A stretch of 64,000 nucleotides of DNA from Owenia fusiformis (lineage: Eukaryota > Annelida > Polychaeta > Sabellida > Oweniidae), in contig CAIIXF020000006.1 in the NCBI GenBank assembly GCA_903813345.2, positions 32,649,524 through 32,713,523 of the forward strand, in the 5' to 3' direction. Positions within the stretch are counted from its first letter, which is position 1. Each line of letters starts with the position of its first letter. Shown here piece after piece: positions 27,431 through 36,957 of the stretch. A program made the position numbers and the translations under genes. The notes beneath the pieces are model-generated. The model was given only the letters and a program-made list of their open reading frames with translations. It had not been told where the DNA came from and searched no databases.

Positions 27431-28408
27431 TTGCCGATGCTGATTTGTTTGATAAATCTTAATAATGATTACTTATAAAGTAATATAAAGGTTTTAAAAA
27501 TAATGAGGTAAGGAATAATAATTACTACACACTGTCAGAGATTTTTTACAAAACATAAATGGAACGATTAGGCTTACTGTAAAACAATGTAGTATGTGCC
27601 AAATCGCTTCCAAAGTGGCTTAGTTAGTCTAAACCGATGTTGAGGTAGATTACTAAGAAGCGGCCCAAAGGCATTATAGTTTGCACTTGTCTGCAGTCAA
27701 AAAGGTGACACGAAAGGGCTAAACGGCTTGCCCAAGGTGCAACCGTCAAAAAGATGAGTTTAAAAAAAATCATTTTTTTCAAATAATAGCAGCGAGGATA
27801 TAAAATAGGAGGCAAATTTGATATTGATATGTATGATAGTCCATTAAGGTGTGGTCTTTTTTATTAAAAACAATAACGGTGAAGAATTATATATTTCTGA
27901 CCTTAAAACGCCATTTTAATGCAAAAGTCACCTTTGTTAATAATAATATTCCTATTTTACCCATTCAATGTTTTATAAGTATTACAATTACCATTATATT
28001 AGTTTTTGGCAAAGTAAGTAATTATAGGGCTCACACAAGGATCAACTTTATTTACAACTTTTCATATCTAGTGATGTTTTGTAAAAATACTACGTTTAAC
28101 ACAATTCTATGTGTTAAATATTAAACAAAATAATGATAATGTATTTGTTTTGTTGTTTCAACTGAAAAATCACAATTCATTGCTCTTGCTCTTAGAGCGG
28201 CAGGGCATATACCAGTATGAAAAATCGTCAATACAGTTGATCCTTGTGTGACCCCTACAATAATTTACTTTGCCTAAAACTAATATAACGATTATTCGGA
28301 TATATAAAAATCATTTCATAGGTAAAATAGTAATAAAATGATTGACTTTTGAAAAAAAGACATTATAGTTACCACACCAAAGTGGACTATCTTTACATAT
28401 TAATAGTA
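27431..28408. other. AT-rich interior, no gene seen
   Basis: Left interior of the Harbinger-like element. Open frames here (for example 27849-28124) have simple composition and no recognisable motif. A TIR element is inserted after TA at 28407-28408. Confidence 0.6.
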
Positions 28409-28427
28409 GAGAGGTTAAGCTACAAGT

Positions 28428-28640
28428 ATTTAACAAAACTTGAACGTGAACTTCAATGCGCGCGCAGATAAATGACGTCAGATTTGTTTATTTCCTGTGG
28501 GCCAGCGTGAAGTTTACAGGTTTTTACATGAGATTATCATATTCGTGCAATTTACAGACGCGTATTCAACAAAGCATGAACGTGTACTTCTATGCGCGCG
28601 CAGGAAAATGACGTCAGATTAGTCTACTTTCTACAGGTAA
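28428..28640 (+). repeat. Subterminal direct repeats with CRE palindromes
   Basis: Two copies about 136 bp apart read roughly AACAAARC(T/A)TGAACGTG, then ACTTC(A/T)ATGCGCGCGCAG, then AAATGACGTCAGATT. Each holds a perfect TGACGTCA (28473-28480 and 28609-28616), the cAMP-response-element palindrome. In transposons, repeated subterminal motifs are often transposase-binding sites; that role here is inference. Confidence 0.75.
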
Positions 28641-29605
28641 GCGCGAAAGTTACAGGTTTTTACGTGTAGATGAGTGATTACACGTCCCTCATTACGTGAT
28701 TGATTTTAGCTATGTTCTAGGATGGCCCTGGAGTCCATATTTGATACAGACAATCTTACTTGTTATATTGGTAAACCCCAAACCTTAATTGGAAATAAGA
28801 ATACATTTTAATGGGTAAATGACAACTTCAAATGTGATCGTTTGTTTATTCCGTACAATATAAATTGGCAAGACCAATTTGATGCCCGGGGCTTAGTACA
28901 ATATGTATACTAAACGAAATGAAATGACAACCATTATTACATTATTATTACATTTATATGTACACTAGTATCTTGTTGACCTATATTCAGCACTGAATGG
29001 GCCACTTATTAGGGCCAATATTCAATCATAAAGTGTACAGGGGTAGAGATGCCAAACCATGAAGTCTTTTTGTGTCTGTCAAAATCCATTTGCATCCTAC
29101 ACATCCCTACATCTTATCCAAATATGTTATTAATAATGAAACATAACAGTATAATTTTTGTATTTACAAAGTTGTATGGGATTTCATAAGTGTAAAAGTT
29201 GCTTTTGTAGCATTTTTCTATAGCCTTTTTGTAGGAAAAAATGATGAAAAAATGTATCATATTTTAATTTGAAGTTTGACCTGAATCGATTGCAAACTTT
29301 ATATATGCACATCTGATGTGATATACCATTTGTGTCATATTGTGAAATTATTTAGTTTTCAATTGATTCAGGTCATAGTGTATTTTAGGTATTCTTGTGA
29401 AAGTCAATAGAAACCAATGGCCTCCATCGGAATCTGATGGTATCCACATGTTAAGTCAATAGAACACAGTATTATGTGACATTGTATTCTTTATGTTACA
29501 GTTAAAAATGATTCATTTTGTTCACGGGGAAACCATAATGGAAAGTGCACTAGACTCTTTAATTGAATATGAAATAAAGCAAAAATAAAAAACAAAATGT
29601 TTTAT

Positions 29606-29689
29606 TGCGACTAGATTCGAACACAGGCCTAACGGACATACGTGAAGTGCTAGATTGCCGAAGTGCTATCCATTACACCATAGAGACAT
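29606..29689 (-). ncRNA. tRNA-like segment (SINE head or tRNA relic)
   Basis: Read on the minus strand this has an A-box-like TGGTGTAATGGATAGCAC and a B-box GTTCGAATC with about tRNA spacing. The acceptor ends pair in about five of seven positions. The T and anticodon stems are poor, so it is not a functional tRNA. The resemblance is to Gln/Glu/Arg-type tRNAs with the TGGTGTAATGG D-arm. It lies inside the nested TIR element, so it is probably a SINE insertion or tRNA-derived relic. Confidence 0.5.
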
Positions 29690-30289
29690 GACCTTTAGAC
29701 AAAGTCACAACATAAATATAGCTCCACGTCCACTGACATGGTTTCAGACGTGTAGCTTAACTGAATATTTTCTTAAACGTGTACTTGAGCGTCGACTTAC
29801 GCGTTCAGGTTCACGTTTTGCATTTATACGTGTAGCTTAACCTCTCTATTATATATCAAATGGGCCTTCTATTTGCAAGTTTTACTGTACTTATTTGTAA
29901 CAAAAGTTTATTGTGATAAAGCAAGCAGTGAATTTGATATTTTTAGCTAGCAGACAGTGATCTAGACGAGGCAACGTCTTGATGTAATATGTGTAACAGT
30001 GATGAGTTAGGAATTACTTTATAAATGCAATGACAAATGACAATTCCAGTGTTGATGGTTTATCTAACAATTAGCCATTTTGTCCAACATTCTGCTTGGA
30101 CGTCAAATTAAAAGATGCCGATTTGCATCACATCAAGTTTGATTTGTTCACGGATGTATGTCAGAGTGATACCTGTAGCAGCTCCTGCACTCATACCTAC
30201 ATTTTGAAACATATGCAGCAATTTTATTTCCAAAAGGTCAGTTTTCAACTTTGTATGTTTCATTTTTGTTCATAAAATGTGAATTCTAG

Positions 30290-31000
30290 AAATGTCAAGG
30301 TCATTTCTAGGAAAAATATCAATATTTAGTTAGTTGGCTTTTTAAAACACTTGCCCGATGATTTGACCCTTCATAACCAATGATAAGGTGACCTGAGGTC
30401 AAGATCTGAATGGGTCAAGGTAATTTAAAGGTCAAAGGTCAATATCTAGCAATTTGACGTTTTGAGGCAATTGAGAACAATTGTGACATTTGGCGACCAA
30501 TGATGAGGAGACCTGATTTCAAGGTAATTTCTCGGTAGTTGGCTACTGTGGGTCTACAGTAGCATTTGATCACCAATGATAAAGTGACCTACGGTCAATG
30601 TCATTGTTTAGGGTCAAGGTCATCTCAAGGTCATAGATCTAAATCTATCTATCTATCTATCTGTTTTGGGGATGCTGCTTCACGTGAGAACTCATGAATA
30701 TGTGTCCTGAGGTTAAGGTCATTCCTACAAGGTCAATATCTCAGTATTTGGAGTTTTGAGCCCCTGGGGGCTGCTGTGGCCCTTTGCAACTCATGTTAAG
30801 GTGACATGGAGTTAAAGTCAATACCTATGGTTCAAAAACATTATAAGGTATATCTAGGTATTTGGCCTTTAAAGGCACTCAGGGGACGAAGTAGCCCTTG
30901 GTGACCCATTATTAGGCGACTTGAGGTCAAAGTTATTACTGATGGGTTAATGTCAATTCAAGGTCAAAAGTCAATATCTAGGTATTTGGATTTATTTTTA
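30290..31000. repeat. GGTCA-rich irregular tandem array
   Basis: About six degenerate units of 100-125 bp, each with AATATCTAGGTATTTGG-type and AAGGTGACCTGAGGTCA-type words (for example near 30322, 30443, 30736, 30848 and 30972). The words AGGTCAAGGTCA and GGTCAAAGGTCA recur, matching the half-site of nuclear receptors by chance or design. It joins the tRNA-like head at 31090-31160, read on the minus strand, so it may be the expanded body of a SINE. Confidence 0.75.
30643..30662. repeat. (ATCT)n microsatellite
   Basis: About five ATCT units inside the GGTCA-rich array, followed by GTTTTGGGG. Simple-sequence expansion. Confidence 0.85.
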
Positions 31001-31090
31001 CGGCCATGTTGGGCTTCTGTGACCCACTCGAACAATAGATTGCTAGTATTATTAAAGATAAACAAGAATATAGCGGGAGGATGGGAAAAT

Positions 31091-31160
31091 TGTCTAACCA
31101 AACCTGGGACCTTCTAGTCTAGATTCTGATGCTCTACCACCTGAACTAAACAACCAAGCT
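31091..31160 (-). ncRNA. tRNA-derived SINE head
   Basis: On the minus strand the D-arm region reads TTTAGTTCAGGTGGTAGAGC, close to the classical tRNA A-box TAGCTCAGNNGGTAGAGC. Downstream is GGTCCCAGGTTTGGTT, a damaged T-arm/B-box (GGTTTGG for GGTTCGA). The spacing fits a tRNA-derived RNA polymerase III promoter. With the GGTCA-rich array downstream on the same strand it looks like an old SINE. Its B-box damage argues against current activity. Confidence 0.6.
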
Positions 31161-31440
31161 TAAAAGATACAATTCCTTAAAAAGAAATCATGGACCGATA
31201 TTGTTTTGTTTAGATTAATATGTCAAATCAATTTTCCATTGCAATTCACGTAGTGCAATACACTTTATCAATTGACATTTTAAAAATAACAGTCGATTCT
31301 GATTTTTATTGCATGGAAACATTATTATCCTGGAAGTCCTGTCTATCGAAGTATTTCGTTTTGATCAAATCTTGCATTCAGGCAATGTGGAACAGGCATA
31401 CCGGGTCATACAAGAATTTTGTATAAATCTAGAGGCCTGT
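31161..31440. other. No feature seen
   Basis: AT-rich interior of the Harbinger-like element between the SINE head and the GC-rich right end. Overlapping 60-80 codon frames start here, run on into the GC-rich end and carry no recognisable motif. Confidence 0.5.
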
Positions 31441-31674
31441 AGATCGACCGATGTCCTGGCGGGTGCCGTACGGCCATCGGCAGATCGGTTTGCGATACCC
31501 GTGCGATGTCTTTCAGATTCAATTGATTGCGGGCGCCTTACGATGCCTGTACTAATGTGACCATACTCACGATTAGATCAAGACATCGGTGAAAAGTCAC
31601 CGGCGCCCGGTCGATTTAGAAATCGGCCGATGACTACTCATCGGCCGGCGCCCGGCGGCTATGTGACCCAGGCA

Positions 31675-31916
31675 TAAACATGAGTCTATAGGTTTACACA
31701 CACATTGCCATGGTGTACACTGGGTATAGCTACGTCTGCTTCGAGTATTTTTTTGAAAATGACCAATTCATAGAATGTACTGACTATCTGCGCCTGCTAC
31801 ACCAAAAAACAGTAAACTTGAGTCTGTAGGTATACACACACACACTGCCATGGTGTACCTTGGGTATATCTACAACTGCTACGAGTATTGTATTAAAACT
31901 GACCACTTCATAGTAT
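31675..31916 (+). repeat. Satellite array, second forward block, continued
   Basis: Resumes in register after the duplicated TAA and runs to the TAGTAT target at 31911-31916. Units here are more diverged (for example GACTATCTGCGCCTGC). Confidence 0.92.
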
Positions 31917-32411
31917 CAGGCCTGTCAACGGCAACTGTCCCGCAATTTGCGTATTTGTCACGCATTTGCTGAAGAATTTGAAGTCTCGCCAGTTATTTTT
32001 GCGTGACAGAAAATGTCACGCAAATACGCATTTTACCTGGTAATTGTCAAGCAAAAATATTTCTCTAGAAAAATTTCTAAAAAAGATCGTCTACACAGCA
32101 AAAATACGAACGCCGGAAAAAAAACGCACGCATTTCGTTCGGACTTTTCACGCGAATTACGTATATGTCACGCATTCCGTTCGAAATTTTTCGTACCTAC
32201 CCCCCCGTTGTTGGATGTTTTAAACGCGAGAGAAGCGAGCGCGAAAAATTTGAGGTATTTAAAATTTGGCAAGATGTAATAAAATTTAAACCAAGGTGTT
32301 TAAAATTTGGATCAAGGTGTTCACATTTGGACCAAGGTGTCCACATTTTGAGGGGAGGTGTTCAACATTTCCAAGTCACTCATGTTAGGTGTTCCCAAGT
32401 TGACAGGCCTG
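31917..32411. mobile_element. 495-bp TIR element, ACCTGYCAAC-type, TSD TAGTAT
   Basis: The satellite word CATAGTATGTACTG is split between duplicated TAGTAT hexamers (31911-31916 and 32412-32417). The ends are CAGGCCTGTCAAC and its inverse, 13 bp. The interior consists of short recurring words: GTCACGCAAATACGC and variants in the left half, AAAATTTGGATCAAGGTGTT-type words about four times in the right half. No transposase is present. A 6-bp duplication does not match the 8 bp of hAT elements; the superfamily is uncertain. Confidence 0.85.
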
Positions 32412-32801
32412 TAGTATGTACTGTGTTGACTACGCCAACTACACCTGCTACACCAAAACATGAGTCTATAGGTATACATATACACTGTAGGCTCACCCTA
32501 TGTACAACTACGTCTGCTACGGGTATTTAATTGAACAAAAACAGTATAGTATGGTTACTAAGCCAACTACGCTTGCTACACCTAAACATGAATCTATAGG
32601 TATACACACACACTGCCATGGTGTACCCTACACCATGATGTACCCTATGTACCCTACCACGGTGTACCCTACGTCCGCTACGAGTATTTAATAGAAAGTG
32701 ACCACTTCATAGTATGTACTGTGTTGACTACGCCAACTGCGCCTGCTACACCAAAACATGAGTCTATAGCTATACATATACACTGTAGGGTCAACCTATG
32801 T
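32412..32801 (+). repeat. Satellite array, second forward block, continued
   Basis: Dimers continue, with a local variant in which CACCATGATGTACCCTATGT-like words are amplified (32600-32670). Ends at the TATGT target (32797-32801). Confidence 0.92.
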
Positions 32802-32813
32802 CATACCTGCCAA

Positions 32814-33125
32814 CCTACCGTATTTTTACGGGAATCTACCGTAAATCTTTCGTTTTTCCGTAAAAAAATGACAAACTACCGTAAAAAAAATACCATTTTT
32901 TCCCGTAAAAACGCCCGTAAAAAAATCTACCGTATTTTTTTCGTAATCTACCGTAAATTTTCTTTGTAAAAAACTCGTTTATTCCATGAGAACGGCCGTA
33001 AAATCTACCGTAAATTTTTGAAAATCTACCGTAAATTTTTGAAAATCTACCGTAAATTTTCGAAAATCTACCGTATTTCTGCTAAAATCAACAGTATTTT
33101 TGTTCAAACTACCGTAAAATTTCCC
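32814..33125 (+). repeat. CTACCGTAAAA word block, left
   Basis: Irregularly spaced repeats of CTACCGTAAA, ACCGTATTTTT and CCCGTAAAA on the plus strand, separated by 5-25 nt of A/T-rich filler. Because TACGGTAGATT and ATCTACCGTA words face each other, local self-pairing is possible. Confidence 0.85.
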
Positions 33126-34300
33126 GTTATTGTTATTGGGAAATGCTGAAAAATTGAAGTCTTCCTGTACTGTCCCTGTAATATTCCTTCACCAACCCGG
33201 TATTGGCAGGTCTGTGGTTATCAGGTTATTGCGCATTTATCTAAGTAAGCTTGCGTGTAATCAGTCCAAACACCAACTACCACTAGCTAGAAAGAATTCT
33301 TTCTGCCATGGTTTTTGTAGTTAACCAAACCCTTTTGTACACGGATCTTTATTCCGAATGCAACAAAAATATTATTTTAGTTGCGCTTCATCTAAATAAA
33401 TGAGTGGAAATGCGTATGCATATTTAGCGTATGAAATATGCGTAGTTTGATTTGTTATGATCAGTAATGAACGACACATATACATTATACATAGTTTAAT
33501 CAATTTGTTTACAGAACGATAAAATGTTGTATTTTTCATCAGAACACATTATCAGTAACAAATACTTAATTAAAAAATAAAGCATTGAGTTCTGGTTTAT
33601 TATAAAAGTATTGTGATATCCGAATCTGGACGATGTCTCAGGGGAAAGGTTTCGGCAAATGCTCATAACAAATTATTTTTGAAAGACAATTGATCTGTAC
33701 TTATTTTCTATTTGTGCCAGACAAACACATTGATATCATTAGAGACTTGCGAGTGAACAAATCAATATTTAATACCATATGATTCCAATGTTATATGAAC
33801 ATTATGTCTGTCATTTCAATTCGTTAAAATGATAGATCATCTAAGATGGTGAGTAAAAACGTGTAAAATCCATATTTTGTATTTCAGTAAATGTTTCATT
33901 CATGGTATTTCCAAACATCCTGATATCTAAAAAAACTGGTTAGAAGGTGAATAAAAGTGGAGATATGAATATTGTGTTCGTATTTTGAATCAATCTAGAT
34001 TTATTGTAAAAAAGTTGTATATGTACATTTTGCTGAAACATTAAAATCCAAAGTTGCTGTCAGTCCATTGTAGGCATGGTAAATGAAGAATAAAAAGTGT
34101 TTAGTCTCTATTTATTCTTGAAAATAGTATATCTATTTTTTCTTGAAAATAATAGTTTCGTATAATTCTCAGGTGGTAGTTCTGCTTTACAAACTGTAAT
34201 TATCAAAATCACTCTTGCAGTAAAATATGTATTCACAATAACAACAACAATATGACCACGTAAACATTGTATTAATATAGAAAACCGCATTGTATAAAGG
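33126..34300. other. Core of the CTACCG element, no gene seen
   Basis: AT-rich sequence between the two word blocks. Frames at 33130-33324 (+) and 34108-34290 (-) are short and show no motif. If the element ever carried a transposase, it would be expected here and it is gone. Confidence 0.6.
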
Positions 34301-35085
34301 TTTAACTACCGCATTTTTCAAAATCTACCGAAAAATACCGCATTTTGGCAAAAGTACCAGTTTTTCAAAAAATTACCGTAAAAACTACTGCAATTTTCAA
34401 AATCTACCGTAAAACTACCGCATTTGTTCAAAATCTTCCGCAAAAGTACCGGTATTTCAAAAAATTACCGTAAAAACTACCGCAATTTTCAAAATCTACC
34501 GTAAAACTACCGCATTTTTTCAAAATCTTCCGCAAAAGTACCGGTATTTCAAAAAATTACCGTAAAAACTACCGCAATTTTCAAAATCTACCGTAAAACT
34601 ACCGCATTTTTTCAAAATTTTCAGCAAAACTACCGGTTTTTCAAAAAACTTCCGTAAAAGCTACCGAATTTTTTCAAAATCTACCGTAAAACTACCGCAT
34701 TTTTTCAGAATCTTTCGCAAAACTACCGGTTTTTCAAAAACCTACCGTAAAAACTACCGCATTTTTAAAAATCTACCGTAATACTACCGCATTTTTTCTA
34801 AATCTTCCGCAAAACTACCGCTTTTTTCAAATTTCTACCGCAAAATTACACTTTTTTCAAAAATCTACCCCAAACCTCTGAAACTACAGTATTTTTTTAA
34901 AATCTACCGCAAAAACGACCGTATTTTTAAAATCTACCGCAAAAACTACCGTTTTTTAAAAAATCTACCGCAAAAACTACCGCAATTTTGTTGAAAAATA
35001 CCGCAAAAACTACCGTATTTTGAAAAATCTACCGCAAAAATACAGCAATTTAAAAAAAATCTACCGCAAAATTTTGGTCTTAGGT
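34301..35085 (+). repeat. CTACCGTAAAA word block, right
   Basis: Dense repeats of AAAATCTACCG and AAAACTACCGCATTTTT on the same strand as the left block. Part of it (about 34375-34620) is organised in a higher unit near 90 bp present about three times; other parts repeat irregularly at 20-45 bp. Confidence 0.87.
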
Positions 35086-35096
35086 TGGCAGGTATG

Positions 35097-35167
35097 TATG
35101 TACAACTACGTCTGCTACGGGTATTTAATTGAACAAAAACAGTATAGTATGTTTACAACGCCAACTA
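35097..35167 (+). repeat. Satellite fragment between two insertions
   Basis: Seventy-one bases of B monomer (GTACAACTACGTCTGCTACG onward) separate two independent TIR elements and end at the AACTA target (35163-35167). Confidence 0.93.
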
Positions 35168-35434
35168 CACTGTGGCTAGTCGATCTATGTGGATGCAGTC
35201 ATTTATATGCAATGTATCGTGGGTGCTCGCGTACATTATAGGGAATGGGATCATTACAAACATATGACAGCAAATCGAGGAAAGTGATCTCAGAGTTTCT
35301 ACATTGTGACTTGAAATCTTGGATACATATTCAAAATACATAGTATGACAATGTGTGAAAGTTTCAGCTTCCATATTCCTGTTATAGGGAAGATATTTGA
35401 AAAACTTTCCGTAAACGTCAACATATATGTATAA

Positions 35435-35650
35435 AATGGATGCCACTATGTAGCATTTGGATTCAGAACGGTAACAAATGGATGCTATGATAAATTATAC
35501 TTTTATCATGATGATTTATTTACTGATGGACAACTGGCCAGAGTTCTTTGTATCCATTGTTTGGATAAACATTCCTCATTCAGTAAAGTAATTAGCCACC
35601 CCATTACAAGTTTTAGAGACCCTCATGAAAAATTGAAATACTATATATAA
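35435..35650 (+). pseudogene. TTF/ZMYM-type zinc-finger-like fragment
   Basis: The frame is open for about 71 codons to TAA at 35648-35650, without its own ATG near the start. Roughly residues 30-68 contain VLCIHCLDKHSSFSK followed by PITSFRDPHEKLKYY. The pattern resembles the TTF-type zinc-binding N-terminal module found in DUF4371/hAT-like proteins related to the 52-kDa repressor of the inhibitor of the protein kinase, where a CxxC pair precedes a PF..W/F..A.EKL..H stretch. That family assignment is from recall of the pattern and is tentative. It is a lone exon-sized piece inside a TIR element, so either captured host or transposon sequence. Confidence 0.4.
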
Positions 35651-36285
35651 ACCCATCAACTGGAAAATGCCATTACAGATGAAAAAACTGTGCTTTTATC
35701 CGTAATACTGTTAATTTGAAAAACGGGTCCATAACATGTAATTATGACAATGAAAATGTTGAAATTAGGTACGCCGATGAAGTGAATTCAGAGCAAAAGA
35801 CCCATCAACCCACTGGAATACCCACAAATCAAGTTTCATAGCCTTACATTGCCGGACTAGGTCTTCGTGCATTTCCATCACGAATTCAGTTTTGATTTTG
35901 AATCCACATTGAATTGCATGATTTCATTAATACGAGTATTAATGACTGCTTACATTCCAATGTACATTTAATAACATAATATATTGTAACTCTCAAGAAA
36001 CACTCGATCAGATCATTGAATTTCAAGTCCTAGACGAGTAGTTTGCTTTTTTTATGCAGGTCAACCTGATAACGTTTTGATTAGTCAATCAGCCTGAAGT
36101 CACACGTCGTGTCCATGTCCATAGTGTCAATCAATATGGTTTCGCGATACCCTTAGGTAGCTTAAGTATTATGGGAATCTCGGAACCGCTGAATAACTTA
36201 GCATAATATCAGCGATGATGCATTGGATTGTACAAGGTGATACTAATTCAAGATCAGATAAGTAAATAAATAGCGACTTGGGCAG

Positions 36286-36464
36286 GGCTACAAGTTTCAG
36301 AGCCATTAACATTCCTTGAAAGTGACAATGAGCAGCCAACAGATGGACCATCCGTAAATCTTGATGATTTTGTAAGCTCAGCTGAACGAGCCTACAGATT
36401 CCTTGAAACAAATGACCCAACTTCAAGAATGATATTATCTATTTACAATTTTTTTGAAATCGTG
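36286..36464 (+). pseudogene. Exon-like fragment with splice signals
   Basis: The frame is open from after TAA at 36267-36269. An AG acceptor candidate (TTGGGCAG, ending 36285) and a strong donor GTGGTAAGT (GT at 36465) bound an exon of about 179 nt ending in phase 0. The encoded acidic, helical-looking stretch includes TFLESDNEQPTDGPSVNLDD and AERAYRFLETNDPTSRMILS. I do not recognise the family. It may belong with the fragment at 35435-35650 in one former gene, since both are on the plus strand of the same element. The acceptor lacks a good pyrimidine tract. Confidence 0.4.
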
Positions 36465-36957
36465 GTAAGTGGAATATTTCCAATTACCAATATAGTATTA
36501 TTATTGTTTTTGGACACTGTGGATTAAAATATTAAAAACACACACATTCAAAATGATTCAATTGAAACCTAGCCAGTCTGTTCATTGAATCCAATAAGAA
36601 CTTCTACTAATCCACATGATACATCATAATTAAATAATGCTTTTTAAAGCGGATATGTCACACCATAACCCCAAAATATTATAAAACGCATTGTATTTGT
36701 GTTTTACTTCACACAGATCTGTTGACTGGTCGAGTGAACTCGTTTGAGTTATCTATTCTCCGTAAAAATATCAGAGAATGTGTGTTTATAGCGTAGCTTT
36801 GGTTTTGTAAATTAATGAAGTATGATATAGACAGATGAGTAAATATAGATTATTTAAACAGAAGTGCAAAATTCTTCCATTGAAAAGTACAGAGGCGGGC
36901 ACTCACGAAACATTACATGTGCCTGACTGCATCCACATAGATCGACTAGCCACAGTG

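Larger units (their letters stand above)
28409..29846. mobile_element. 1.44-kb nested TIR element, GAGAGGTTAAGCT family
   Basis: Begins GAGAGGTTAAGCTACAAGTA and ends, inverted, GAGAGGTTAAGCTACACGTA, flanked by TA on both sides. The TIR continues imperfectly for about 50 bp (AACTTGAACGTGAACTTCAA against AAACGTGAACCTGAACGCG). It is nested in the larger element at 27253-31674 and shares ends with 15833-16329. A TA duplication would fit Tc1/mariner-like or related groups but is too short to assign. No transposase is visible; the interior includes a tRNA-like segment on the minus strand. Confidence 0.82.
27253..31674. mobile_element. 4.4-kb PIF/Harbinger-like TIR element
   Basis: The satellite is interrupted exactly between duplicated TAA triplets (27250-27252 and 31675-31677). 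The ends are TGCCTTGGTCACATAGG and, inverted, TGCCTGGGTCACATAGC, with GC-rich subterminal stretches rich in CATCGGCCGATG words at both ends (27290-27420 and 31440-31660). A 3-bp TWA target duplication is the hallmark of PIF/Harbinger transposons (established knowledge); the 128-bp element at 51191-51318 has the same ends and a TTA duplication. No DDE transposase or Myb-like frame is visible, so it is non-autonomous and has been enlarged by a nested insertion and SINE-like material. Confidence 0.85.
32802..35096. mobile_element. 2.3-kb TIR element with CTACCGTAAAA words, TSD TATGT
   Basis: Inserted within the B core word CCTATGTACAAC with TATGT duplicated (32797-32801 and 35097-35101). The TIR is CATACCTGCCAACCTA and its inverse. 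Two blocks of short words flank a core that lacks them. No reading frame with a recognisable domain is present, so it appears non-autonomous. The ends resemble those at 31917-32411 and 61205-61425, although their interiors are unrelated. Confidence 0.88.
35168..36957. mobile_element. 1.79-kb TIR element with CACTGTG ends and 5-bp TSD
   Basis: Inserted in the satellite word CCAACTACGCTT with AACTA duplicated exactly (35163-35167 and 36958-36962). The TIRs are perfect over 34 bp (35168-35201 and 36924-36957), beginning CACTGTGGCTAGTCGATC. Ends of the CACWRTG type plus 5-bp duplications are characteristic of Transib transposons, the group that includes RAG/ProtoRAG (established knowledge). CACTGTG is also the reverse complement of the RSS heptamer. 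No nonamer-like A-rich block is evident behind the heptamer, and no Transib transposase is present, so assignment to Transib is inference. The interior has two protein-like pieces. Confidence 0.85.

Noticed and set aside
29606-29689. Functional tRNA gene
   Set aside because: A and B boxes are present, but the anticodon and T stems do not pair well and the acceptor has mismatches.
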